From positions 1-7,024 of the forward strand of contig JAGWGS010000069.1 in assembly GCA_028867235.1 (NCBI GenBank): 7,024 bases of DNA, given 5' to 3'. The notes under the pieces were generated by a model. That model saw nothing but the letters and a program-made list of their open reading frames with translations. It did no database searches and was not told where the DNA came from. This document shows, in pieces, positions 1-6,757 of this stretch. Position numbers and translations under genes: made by a program. The DNA is from Nitrososphaerota archaeon. GTDB lineage: Archaea; Thermoproteota; Nitrososphaeria; Nitrososphaerales; Nitrosopumilaceae. Each line of letters opens with the position of its first letter. The stretch's first letter is position 1.

Positions 1-2
1 CA

Positions 3-1448
3 ACTGAGAGAAGTAAACACCTAAGACAAGTAGGTGAGCAGATATTCCGACCAAAACTATCTGAAGATGCAGAGGTGTCATTGATGACACTTGGTGGCTT
101 TAGCCAGGTAGGAAGATCATGCATGTTGCTAACAACACATGAAAGCAAAATCCTAATTGACTGTGGACTCAACCCGGGAGCCAAAAAACCAATAGAGGCA
201 TACCCAAGACTTGACTGGCCAAACATCACTCTAGATGAGATAGATGCTGTAGTAATCAGTCATGCGCACCTTGACCACACTGGATTTTTGCCTGTACTTA
301 ACAAATATGGCTACAAGGGCCCCATATACTGCACCGAACCCACCTTACCAATGATGAACCTAATCCAACTTGATGCCATAAAGGTGGCAGCAGCACAGGG
401 AAGGGTTCCACTGTATTCTGAGCGTGACGTCAAACAGGTCATGAAACAGACCATTCCTCTATCATATGGAACTGTAACAGATATCTCACCTGACATTAAA
501 CTAGTATTTTCAAACGCAGGCCACATCTTGGGCTCTGCAAGCTGCCACTTTCACATTGGAAACGGCAACCACAACTTTGTCTATACTGGCGATCTAAAAT
601 ATGGTAAATCAATGTTATTTGAGAGCGCTTCCTGGAACTTCCCAAGAGTAGAGACCCTGCTCATTGAAAGTACCTATGGTGCAAAAGAAGACATCCAAGC
701 ATCAAGAGAGGAAGTAGAATCCATCTTCATAAAATCTGTAAACGAGACACTACGAAATGGCGGAAAGGTACTCATTCCAATTCCTGCAGTAGGTCGTGCA
801 CAGGAACTCATGATGGTAATCGATCAATACATGAAGATGGGACAGTTGATGGAGGCTCCAGTATTTACAGAAGGAATGATATCTGAAGCTACTGCAATAC
901 ACGAATCATATCCTGAATATCTAGCACGAGATCTCAGACAAAAGATACTAGAGACTGATGACAACCCGTTTGCTTCTGAATATTTCACAAACATAGAGCA
1001 TGCAGATGCACGAGAAGAGCCATTGCGTGAAGGTCCTGCAATTATCATGGCAACATCTGGTATGCTAGAGGGTGGTCCAGTACTTGAATATTTCAAGAAC
1101 ATTGCACCAGTACAAAAGAACAAAATTTTGTTTGTGTCATACCAAGTGAACGGTACACTTGGCAGAAGGGTCCTTGACGGATCAAGACAAGTGTCAGTTG
1201 TTGGAAAGGATGGAAAAATCGAAGTAATCAACATAAACTGCTCTACTGAAAAACTAGATGGATTTAGTGGACACAGTGACTATAACCAACTAATGTCTTA
1301 CATCCACAGACTAAGACCAAAGTTACGACGTCTTATTGTAAACCATGGTGAAAGACGCAAATCCGAAAACTTGGCAAGCTCTGTTCACAGAATGTTTAGA
1401 ATTCCGACAATTTGTCCTCATGTACAAGAAGGAATAAGACTACTTTAG
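3..1448 (+). CDS. aCPSF1/FttA, archaeal beta-CASP ribonuclease (transcription termination factor), 5'-truncated by window edge
   Basis: Zinc-dependent endo/exoribonuclease of the archaeal CPSF73-like family, which in archaea cleaves nascent RNA at U-rich 3' ends and terminates transcription. The metallo-beta-lactamase core shows ILIDCG, the HAHLDH zinc motif (codons 261-278), GHILGSASCH and YTGDLKYG. The beta-CASP motifs follow: LIESTYG, PAVGRAQELM, FSGHSDYNQL (His codon at 1272) and VNHGER near the C-terminus. A GTG at 75 is an apparent start, but the frame stays open to the window edge. The 24 upstream codons (including LRQVGEQIFRPKLSED) read like the linker after the N-terminal KH domains of full-length aCPSF1 (about 630-640 aa in the family), so 481 C-terminal residues are visible and the KH part is outside. 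The TAG stop at 1446-1448 overlaps the convergent sepF end. A run of six T at 1534-1539, about 85 nt past the stop and inside antisense sepF, is a possible 3'-end signal. Family assignment is confident; its role in this organism is inferred. Confidence 0.93.
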   Translation, partial: TERSKHLRQVGEQIFRPKLSEDAEVSLMTLGGFSQVGRSCMLLTTHESKILIDCGLNPGAKKPIEAYPRLDWPNITLDEIDAVVISHAHLDHTGFLPVLNKYGYKGPIYCTEPTLPMMNLIQLDAIKVAAAQGRVPLYSERDVKQVMKQTIPLSYGTVTDISPDIKLVFSNAGHILGSASCHFHIGNGNHNFVYTGDLKYGKSMLFESASWNFPRVETLLIESTYGAKEDIQASREEVESIFIKSVNETLRNGGKVLIPIPAVGRAQELMMVIDQYMKMGQLMEAPVFTEGMISEATAIHESYPEYLARDLRQKILETDDNPFASEYFTNIEHADAREEPLREGPAIIMATSGMLEGGPVLEYFKNIAPVQKNKILFVSYQVNGTLGRRVLDGSRQVSVVGKDGKIEVININCSTEKLDGFSGHSDYNQLMSYIHRLRPKLRRLIVNHGERRKSENLASSVHRMFRIPTICPHVQEGIRLL

Positions 1449-1718
1449 ATCGTACTCGGCTCTCCAGATCTTTACTCCGGATGGAGTGACAATTATTCTC
1501 TCTTCTCCAAGCCTTGCAATGTCAGCATCTGCATTTTTTGCAATGCTGTAAATTTCTTCCACTGCCTTTCTTAGCTCATCCACATTTTTCTGTGCAAGCG
1601 GGGTTACCCTAAGTACTAGAATCATTCCCTTTTTGATGTCTTCCTTTACACCATGTATGTCACTATAGTCCCTCAAAGTAATTGCCTTGAGGTAAGTGGG
1701 AGCCTTTTGCGTCTGCAT
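1440..1718 (-). CDS. sepF: SepF-like cell division protein (archaeal SepF)
   Basis: SepF anchors FtsZ to the membrane in bacteria and in FtsZ-containing archaea. The 92-residue protein from the ATG at 1718 is essentially the SepF core. It has the opening strand YLKAITLRDYSDI (about residues 9-21), a short helix, the strand GMILVLRVTPL (31-41), the long helix NVDELRKAVEEIYSIAK (45-61), then the strands DIARLGEERIIVTPSGVKI. What is missing from the ATG start is the usual N-terminal amphipathic membrane-targeting helix. However, the frame stays open for 13 codons upstream, to a TGA at 1760-1758, and encodes LQRLFEGVDRLQS, which is strongly amphipathic. The first of those codons is CTG (1757-1755), so the true start may be there. 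No clear ribosome binding site is seen at either start. The gene lies 31-70 nt downstream of the PP-loop gene on the same strand and may be co-transcribed with it. Group I thaumarchaea divide mainly with Cdv/ESCRT proteins, so the role of SepF here is uncertain. Confidence 0.85.
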   Translation of the reverse strand: MQTQKAPTYLKAITLRDYSDIHGVKEDIKKGMILVLRVTPLAQKNVDELRKAVEEIYSIAKNADADIARLGEERIIVTPSGVKIWRAEYDLK

Positions 1719-1788
1719 ACTCTGTAAGCGATCAACTCCCTCAAAAAGTCTTTGCAGTCAAATGCAATTCACCGTTTAGCTTGTATGA

Positions 1789-2835
1789 CTAAATTCTATA
1801 TTGGAGATACTCTTGCTCTGGAACAAAGCCTGCCGGAATCTCTATTTTTACTTCATTTTTTTCTGTAATTACAACATTCTGCGCATCCTTTGGTGCATCC
1901 GAATATCGCAATGTTATGGACGCAGCTAGGTTCTTATTTTTCTCAGAATCATCGCCGCGCAAAATTGATACCGGACCTACATGATCCTTTGTCTCAAATA
2001 GCGTATCCCCTGGCAACGCAAGTGCCTTTATCATTTCATTTTCGTCCTTGTGTCTACCAACTATTAATTTTGTATTTTTGTCAAATCTAAAATGTCTTCC
2101 AATCTTCAACAAATCAATATCATTTGTGTTTGGTGTCTCTACATGTTGGAATAGATCTTTTGCCCTTAACGCAAATTTTGGATCCGTAAGAAGGCAACCT
2201 CCTCCTGCATTTGGCGGATTGTCAAAACCAAATTCTTTTGCCATCTTGAGCTGTTCTTTTCTTGATCTACCTCTTATCATTCCAAGATTTTCTCTTTTGA
2301 TTATCCCGTCCATCTCTGGTTTGGTTGGTGGTAACAATCCAGCGGACAATGGCCTTACAATAATTCCTTCCAAGCCAGATTCTTTTTCTATTGTTTTCAG
2401 TGCAGGCGCAAACTGACTCATTGGTCTTTGGCCCAACACCTCACCTGATATGATAAAATCAGCACCAATGTCATCCATTACTTTTTTTCCTGCCTTGAAC
2501 ATCATGGAACGACAGTCAATGCATGGATTCATCCCGGAACCAAATCCATGTTTTGGATGCTTTAACATCTCGATATAATCATCACCCAAGTATACAGTTT
2601 TGAGATCTACCCCAAGAGAATCTGCAGTCTCTCTTATTTCAAAACCGCAACCTCTACCACAATCAAAATCACAAAACGGAGTCTTGATGGCAACAGCAGT
2701 AACATCAAATCCTTGATTTTGCATCATCTTGACAGCTAGTCTACTGTCAAGTCCGCCTGACAATAATGCTACAACTTTCTTTTTCTCTTCCACAAAACCA
2801 AAGGGACTGTTTCCAATATCTAAACGTTCCAGCAA
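1789..2835 (-). CDS. PP-loop thiouridylase-like ATPase with C-terminal NFACT-R-like RNA-binding domain
   Basis: Probable tRNA (or other RNA) thiolation enzyme of the MnmA/ThiI-like adenylating superfamily. The pyrophosphatase P-loop SGGLDS is at residues 26-31, in VVALLSGGLDSRLAVKMM. Six cysteines stand out: C55, C59 and C63 (CDFDCGRGC), C105 and C108 (NPCIDCRS), and C214 (AGGGCLLTD). They could carry persulfide or bind a metal or Fe-S cluster. The C-terminal part (about 240-300, with KIGRHFRF, LIVGRHKDENE and GPVSILRGD) resembles the NFACT-R type RNA-binding module seen in RqcH-like proteins and in some stand-alone thiouridylases. The family link is recalled, not searched. The start is TTG at 2835. 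A GTG at 2793 (residue 15, giving MEEKKKVVALLSGG) is the best alternative, because a TATA-like element at 2836-2845 would put the transcript start downstream of the TTG. There is no THUMP domain, unlike classical ThiI. The exact substrate cannot be told from sequence. Confidence 0.82.
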   Translation of the reverse strand: MLERLDIGNSPFGFVEEKKKVVALLSGGLDSRLAVKMMQNQGFDVTAVAIKTPFCDFDCGRGCGFEIRETADSLGVDLKTVYLGDDYIEMLKHPKHGFGSGMNPCIDCRSMMFKAGKKVMDDIGADFIISGEVLGQRPMSQFAPALKTIEKESGLEGIIVRPLSAGLLPPTKPEMDGIIKRENLGMIRGRSRKEQLKMAKEFGFDNPPNAGGGCLLTDPKFALRAKDLFQHVETPNTNDIDLLKIGRHFRFDKNTKLIVGRHKDENEMIKALALPGDTLFETKDHVGPVSILRGDDSEKNKNLAASITLRYSDAPKDAQNVVITEKNEVKIEIPAGFVPEQEYLQYRI

Positions 2836-2846
2836 ATATAAAATAG
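2834..2846. promoter_or_regulatory. TATA-like element between divergent genes, possibly bidirectional
   Basis: An A/T-only run (AAATATAAAAT and neighbours) sits in the short space between the PP-loop gene and the M24 peptidase gene. On the plus strand its centre (about 2840) is about 27 bp before the TTG at 2867, the usual archaeal distance from TATA box to transcription start, which would make the peptidase mRNA leaderless. Read on the minus strand it is CTATTTTATATTTG, also TATA-like. Called from composition and spacing only. Confidence 0.45.
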
Positions 2847-2866
2847 TAAAGGACTCTCAAGTTATT

Positions 2867-3928
2867 TTGTTGAATCAAAGAAGAAAGAACCTTCTAAAAT
2901 ATTGCAGTAATATGGGATGTGATACGCTAGTTGCATTTGAACCTGAAAACCTATTTTACATGACCGGGTTCTGGGGTGAAGCAGTAGGCATATTGGACAA
3001 AAATGGCTGTACCATAGTCTCTCCAGAACTTGAGATGGGCAGAGCCAAGGATGAATCTGTTGACTGTCAAGTAGTAAAATCTGAGCGCGGCAAGGGCTCA
3101 CTTGCAACACTTTCCAAGATGCTCAAGGGCCAAGTCTGCACAGACAGTGACAGTTACAATTTAGTTGAAAGCCTAAAGAGGTCTATTCCTGGAATAAAAT
3201 CCTCAACAGATCCATTTTACCGTGCAAGGGAGGTAAAAGATGCACAAGAAATCTCTGTACTCAAAAAGGCATCCTCCATACTTGATGAAATGTATGAGAT
3301 GTGCGTTGATGTAATGATGATAGGCCAGACAGAGGCACAGCTACAAACTATACTGATGCAATACGCAATGGAGCGCGGCATGTTTGCAACTGGATACAAA
3401 TCAACTCTGAATCCATTGATTATAGCTGGCGGCCCAAACGGCTCTTTACCGCATGCACAAGTAACTGACAGGAAATTCAAAAATGGAGACATGGTTGTAG
3501 TAGATTTGACATTACGGTACAAGGGATATGTATCTGATGCCACACGCACATTTGGTCTCGGATCTGTCTCATCAGAAGCAAAAAAAGTCTATGAAATTGT
3601 ACGGGAATCGCAAGAAGCTGGACTTGAGGCAGTAAAACCAAATGTTTCCTGCAAGTCTATTGATGATGCATGCAGACAAGTAATTGATAAGAAAAAATAT
3701 GGAAAATACTTTATCCATTCAACAGGCCATGGCATAGGTCTTGAGGTACATGAATTACCAAATCTTGGTCCATCAAGCACTGCTATACTATCAAAGAACA
3801 TGGCAGTAACAGTAGAGCCTGGCATCTACATTCCAAACAAGTTTGGAGTGCGCATTGAGGATTCTGTCATAGTTGGCAACAAGGTTGACGTAATGCACAA
3901 GTTTACAAAAGAATTAGTTGTAATCTAG
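2867..3928 (+). CDS. M24 family metallopeptidase (Xaa-Pro aminopeptidase/prolidase type)
   Basis: Cytosolic dinuclear-metal peptidase that removes an N-terminal residue before proline or splits Xaa-Pro dipeptides. It has a short creatinase-type N-terminal domain (TLVAFEPENLFYMTGFWGE, then a tract to about 3200) followed by the pita-bread catalytic domain. All five expected metal ligands are present: Asp at codon 3503 (VVVDLT) and Asp at 3536 (VSDATRTF), His at 3728 (STGHGIGLEVHE), Glu at 3815 (TVEPGIYIP) and Glu at 3857 (VRIEDSV), so it should be active. The frame is open back to an ATG at 2729, but that would overlap the divergent gene's P-loop region, and the extra residues look like antisense coding. 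TTG at 2867 (or 2870) gives the usual 15-residue helix (LNQRRKNLLKYCSN) before the first strand, about 353 aa in all, and fits the TATA-like box. ATG at 2912 is a shorter alternative that loses this helix. Prolidase and aminopeptidase P cannot be separated by eye. Confidence 0.9.
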   Translation: MLNQRRKNLLKYCSNMGCDTLVAFEPENLFYMTGFWGEAVGILDKNGCTIVSPELEMGRAKDESVDCQVVKSERGKGSLATLSKMLKGQVCTDSDSYNLVESLKRSIPGIKSSTDPFYRAREVKDAQEISVLKKASSILDEMYEMCVDVMMIGQTEAQLQTILMQYAMERGMFATGYKSTLNPLIIAGGPNGSLPHAQVTDRKFKNGDMVVVDLTLRYKGYVSDATRTFGLGSVSSEAKKVYEIVRESQEAGLEAVKPNVSCKSIDDACRQVIDKKKYGKYFIHSTGHGIGLEVHELPNLGPSSTAILSKNMAVTVEPGIYIPNKFGVRIEDSVIVGNKVDVMHKFTKELVVI

Positions 3929-3936
3929 ATACTAGT

Positions 3937-3947
3937 AAACAAAACAA
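3937..3947 (-). terminator. Possible U-rich 3'-end signal after coaBC
   Basis: On the minus strand, the 37-bp convergent gap between the coaBC stop and the M24 peptidase stop reads ATTGTTTTGTTTAC about 20-30 nt after the coaBC TAG. U-rich tracts without a hairpin are the typical archaeal termination signal and the substrate of aCPSF1. Only one short, G-interrupted tract is visible, so this is a weak call. Confidence 0.35.
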
Positions 3948-3965
3948 TCTCATACTGTACACTTG

Positions 3966-5195
3966 CTATAATCTACTTTCTATCTGTTCTCTGATAAATC
4001 TGACGACCTTCTCTTTACTTTTCCATCCTGACTCTGTTGCAGTTTTTGAATCAACAACTATGACATTGTTATAATCTGGATTTTCCCTGTATCTTTTAGT
4101 ACCAATGTCATTTGCAATGACCAAGTCACAGCTTGCTTGCACCAACTTTTCCCGTGCCCGTTCCACCAATTCCTTCTTAGATACCCCTGTCTCTGCCTTG
4201 AACCCAACAAGAAACACGCCGCTCTGCATCTTTTTCACATCATTTATCATCTTTGGAACTCTTTTTAGCTTCAAAGACACCCTGAGCAAGTCACTGTGAA
4301 TCTTTGTCTTACTTGGATTCTCAGGTGTATAATCAGAGGCAGCCGCTGCAAGAATTACAATATCATATTTCTGTTTTAGCTCCTTTTGCAATGCCTGGCT
4401 CATCTCAGAGCTTGTCTTGATACGTATCACCTTGGCGCCCTTTGGAGGAACCTCAGATCCGGGACCGTAAATCATGGTCACTTTGGACCCTGCAGAGACA
4501 AGCTCTGAACCAAGTAATACTCCAGTCTTGCCTGTGCTCTGGTTTGTTATGACCCTCACAGGATCGATATACTCTATGGTGGGCCCTGCAGTAATCAGTA
4601 CCCTTTTGCCCTTGAGTGCAGGCGATGAATTAAACCTATCAAGCACCAGATCCAGTATCTCTTCTGGCTCTGCAGCCTTTGCCTTGCCCTCTATGAATTT
4701 CGGAGAGACAAATTCTACCTTTTTTTCCAAGAATTCTATATTCTTGACAACAGCAGGATTTTCATACATTGCCTGGTGCATTGCAAGTGCAATTACAATA
4801 GGAATTCCAGAACCAAGACCTACACTTAGTACCGTAGAGATCGGAGTGTCATCAATCCCATTTGCAAGCTTGCCCAAGGTGTTTGCAGTGCACGGATACA
4901 CAACAATCAAGTCTGATTGTTTATAGTCTGCAACCTTGATGTGCTCAAGGTTTCCAGTAAGTTTTGTTATCACTTCATTTCCTGTTGCCCACTTGAAGTA
5001 GCTCGGCTTTATCAAATCCGTTGCTGCCTTACTTGCAACGCATGTAACATTCCCACCATGTCGCATAAACAATCTTGCCAACTCAATTGCTTTGTATGCA
5101 GCAACACTTCCTGATATGCACAAAACAATTTTTTTTCCAGCAAGCCCTGTACCGTCTGAGCTAACTATATCCAAAGAGGGGTGCTTGTCAATCAA
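3966..5195 (-). CDS. coaBC: Bifunctional phosphopantothenoylcysteine decarboxylase/phosphopantothenate-cysteine ligase (CoaBC/Dfp)
   Basis: Couples cysteine to 4'-phosphopantothenate (CoaB) and decarboxylates the product to 4'-phosphopantetheine (FMN-dependent CoaC). The CoaC flavoprotein domain is at about residues 20-190: KKIVLCISGSVAAYKAIEL, active-site His in GNLEHIKVAD (H85), the PCTANTLGKLANG motif with N105, and the AMHQAMY segment (138-144). The CoaB domain is at about 195-409: VLITAGPTIEYIDPVR, ITNQSTGKTG, AAAASDY, the substrate-loop lysine region KLKRVPKM and GFKAET. The Cys-containing flap of bacterial Dfp is replaced here by VSPKFIEGKAKAAEPE, with no Cys. From memory Methanocaldococcus CoaBC has a similar ISPKFEEGKAK segment, so this is probably an archaeal trait. 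The start is TTG at 5195, within the last codons of panB (8-nt overlap), which supports translational coupling; an in-frame TTG at 5174 is the alternative. Length (409 aa) is normal. It is the last gene of the CoA cluster. Confidence 0.95.
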   Translation of the reverse strand: MIDKHPSLDIVSSDGTGLAGKKIVLCISGSVAAYKAIELARLFMRHGGNVTCVASKAATDLIKPSYFKWATGNEVITKLTGNLEHIKVADYKQSDLIVVYPCTANTLGKLANGIDDTPISTVLSVGLGSGIPIVIALAMHQAMYENPAVVKNIEFLEKKVEFVSPKFIEGKAKAAEPEEILDLVLDRFNSSPALKGKRVLITAGPTIEYIDPVRVITNQSTGKTGVLLGSELVSAGSKVTMIYGPGSEVPPKGAKVIRIKTSSEMSQALQKELKQKYDIVILAAAASDYTPENPSKTKIHSDLLRVSLKLKRVPKMINDVKKMQSGVFLVGFKAETGVSKKELVERAREKLVQASCDLVIANDIGTKRYRENPDYNNVIVVDSKTATESGWKSKEKVVRFIREQIESRL

Positions 5196-6021
5196 TTTCT
5201 TTTTTCAACCTTTCAAGTTCAGATTTATCCATCAAAAAACAATGTTCTGCTCCGGGAAACTTGCCTGACACAACATCATTTCTGTATGATTCTACTGCAT
5301 GTATGATATCAGAAGACAATTCCAGATACCTCTTTGCAAATTTTGGTTTTATTTTTTCATACAAACCAAGCATGTCATGGACCACAAGCACCTGTCCATC
5401 ACAATCAGGACCTGAGCCAATCCCAATTGTTGGAATCGATATAGAATCTGAGATTATCTTTGATGTCTCCTTTGTAACCATCTCAAGTACAATACTAAAT
5501 GCACCTGCCTCCTCAAGTGATTTTGCAGACTCGACAAGTCTCAAAGCCGAATCCTTGGTCTTTGCCTGCACCTTGTAGCCTTCCTGAAGCGTTGTAGTCT
5601 GGGGCTGAAACCCAATGTGACCCATTACAGGTATGCCAATCTCAACTATGCTGTGTATCGTATCTTTAATCTCATTACCGCCCTCAAGTTTTACAGCATC
5701 AGCCCCTGCCTTTACCAATCTTCCAGCATTTTCAATTGCCTGGGACCTGCTTGCCTGATACGACATGAACGGCATGTCTGCAACAACCAAAGCATTCTGC
5801 CTGCCTCTTGCAACAGCTTCTGTAAACATGCACATCTGATCCATTGTCACTGGAATTGTATTGTCATATCCTAACATGACCATCCCTGCACTGTCTCCCA
5901 CCAAGAGCATGTCAACTCCTGCCTTGTCACAAAGTTGTGATGTGGTATAGTCATATGCGGTAATTACCGTAATTTTTTTTGAATTTTTCATGGAAAGAAT
6001 GTCTCGTACTGATTTATGCAT
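5188..6021 (-). CDS. panB: 3-methyl-2-oxobutanoate hydroxymethyltransferase (ketopantoate hydroxymethyltransferase)
   Basis: Transfers a hydroxymethyl group from 5,10-methylene-tetrahydrofolate (or a pterin analogue in archaea) to 2-ketoisovalerate, forming ketopantoate, the first committed step to CoA. The TIM-barrel family motifs are in order and intact: TAYDYTTSQL (21-30), the metal ligand D43 in LLVGDSAGMV, D82 in VVADMPFMSY, the substrate-binding AVKLEGG (K111, E113), GHIGFQPQ (H135) and the catalytic Glu in IVLEMV (E180). The 277-aa length is typical. The ATG at 6021 overlaps the upstream gene's TAA by 8 nt and has a good Shine-Dalgarno, AGGAG, at 6034-6030, 8 nt before the start. The end overlaps coaBC by 8 nt. 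The gene sits in the middle of the CoA cluster. The next enzyme, ketopantoate reductase, is not in this window. Confidence 0.96.
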   Translation of the reverse strand: MHKSVRDILSMKNSKKITVITAYDYTTSQLCDKAGVDMLLVGDSAGMVMLGYDNTIPVTMDQMCMFTEAVARGRQNALVVADMPFMSYQASRSQAIENAGRLVKAGADAVKLEGGNEIKDTIHSIVEIGIPVMGHIGFQPQTTTLQEGYKVQAKTKDSALRLVESAKSLEEAGAFSIVLEMVTKETSKIISDSISIPTIGIGSGPDCDGQVLVVHDMLGLYEKIKPKFAKRYLELSSDIIHAVESYRNDVVSGKFPGAEHCFLMDKSELERLKKEID

Positions 6022-6754
6022 TTGACATTCTCCTGAGATTTTCTTTTATGATTTGAATTGACTTTCTCAAGTTTTTCTTGTTATCAAATTTCTTCTTTGG
6101 CATTTTTTTCCCTGAAATTTTTTTACATGTATCAACTAAAATCGGCATTCCTCGAATTACATTGTCCACAATTGTGATATCTGCGGTCTGCGCAGTACGC
6201 GACATTGGGTTCAAATCAAATGTTATGACATTTTTTCCAAATTCTTTCAATGCAATTGTCCTGTCTCCATCTTCTAGCGGCACAAGAACTATATCTGCAG
6301 AAAATATTCCCCGCTTGTCTACAATTCTTCTTGCACTGTCAAGCTTTGGAATCCTTGTTGCAAATTTAGGGTCTACTCCAAGTATTTCTTTTGCACCATA
6401 TTTTTTGAGCGTATTTGCAATGGCCTTTTTGCGCTTTTCACTGGCATAAAACAAATTTACCTCAATTTTTGCTCCGATAACCCTTGATAACCTGACAATC
6501 TCTTTTGGACATAATGCTGCAAAGTTGCCGTTTACAGATATGACAGGAGATCTTGCATGCACCAGTTCCCAGGCAGCAGCTCTTATTGCCTCATGGGATA
6601 CCTCGCTGGTCTTTTCCCCTATTAGATAATCAAACATTTCACCTCTCCCATGTGCCAAAAGGCCCTCTTCTACCACAAGACCTTCTCTAAATCCTCCAAC
6701 AAGCTTCTCCCTGATGTACAATGATACAGCCCGCGGATGTGATTTTGGGATCAA
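6014..6754 (-). CDS. 4-phosphopantoate--beta-alanine ligase (archaeal phosphopantothenate synthetase, PPS)
   Basis: Archaea-specific enzyme that joins 4-phosphopantoate and beta-alanine using ATP. With pantoate kinase it replaces bacterial PanC and CoaA. The protein carries the family blocks from the first residues: IPKSHPR (2-8), GLLAHGRGEMFDYLIGE (31-47), SPVISVNGN (69-77), VPLEDGDRT (158-166), DLNPMSRTA (180-188) and DITIVDN (192-198). Its 246-aa length matches the thermococcal enzyme. The tail (about 215-246) is rich in lysine and arginine. The TTG at 6754 is the only usable start, because the codon two upstream is the TAG of pantoate kinase in the same frame. It gives the N-terminus expected for the family, so it is likely correct. 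No convincing ribosome binding site is seen; translation probably depends on ribosomes ending the pantoate kinase gene 3 nt earlier. The 3' end overlaps panB by 8 nt. Confidence 0.94.
   Translation of the reverse strand: MIPKSHPRAVSLYIREKLVGGFREGLVVEEGLLAHGRGEMFDYLIGEKTSEVSHEAIRAAAWELVHARSPVISVNGNFAALCPKEIVRLSRVIGAKIEVNLFYASEKRKKAIANTLKKYGAKEILGVDPKFATRIPKLDSARRIVDKRGIFSADIVLVPLEDGDRTIALKEFGKNVITFDLNPMSRTAQTADITIVDNVIRGMPILVDTCKKISGKKMPKKKFDNKKNLRKSIQIIKENLRRMSNA
6030..6034 (-). promoter_or_regulatory. Shine-Dalgarno site for panB
   Basis: AGGAG on the minus strand, inside the last codons of the phosphopantothenate synthetase gene and 8 nt before the panB ATG. It supports the chosen panB start and internal initiation on a polycistronic mRNA. 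Confidence 0.7.
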
Positions 6755-6757
6755 GAT

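Noticed and set aside
75..77. GTG at 75 as the true start of the ribonuclease gene
   Set aside because: The frame is open to the window edge and the upstream residues (LRQVGEQIFRP) fit the linker of full-length aCPSF1, so the gene is cut by the window and not started here.
824..1234. 136-codon minus-strand open frame inside the ribonuclease gene
   Set aside because: Antisense shadow of a strongly conserved beta-CASP coding region; no recognisable domain.
1719..1788. Separate promoter between the PP-loop gene and sepF
   Set aside because: The 31-70 nt gap shows no convincing TATA box at the right distance from either possible sepF start; an operon with the upstream gene is as likely.
2048..2416. 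122-codon plus-strand open frame inside the PP-loop gene
   Set aside because: Antisense shadow of the coding region including the conserved GGGC segment; no start context or domain.
2729..2866. N-terminal extension of the M24 peptidase from an ATG at 2729
   Set aside because: It lies antisense over the P-loop region of the divergent gene, is low-complexity (Ser, Phe, Lys) and precedes the natural N-terminal helix of the family.
4474..4926. 150-codon plus-strand open frame inside coaBC
   Set aside because: Antisense shadow of conserved CoaBC motifs; Ser/Thr-rich and without family features.
6078..6449. 123-codon plus-strand open frame with hydrophobic stretches inside the PPS gene
   Set aside because: Its hydrophobic look comes from reading Lys/Glu/Asp-rich codons of PPS in antisense; not a believable membrane protein.
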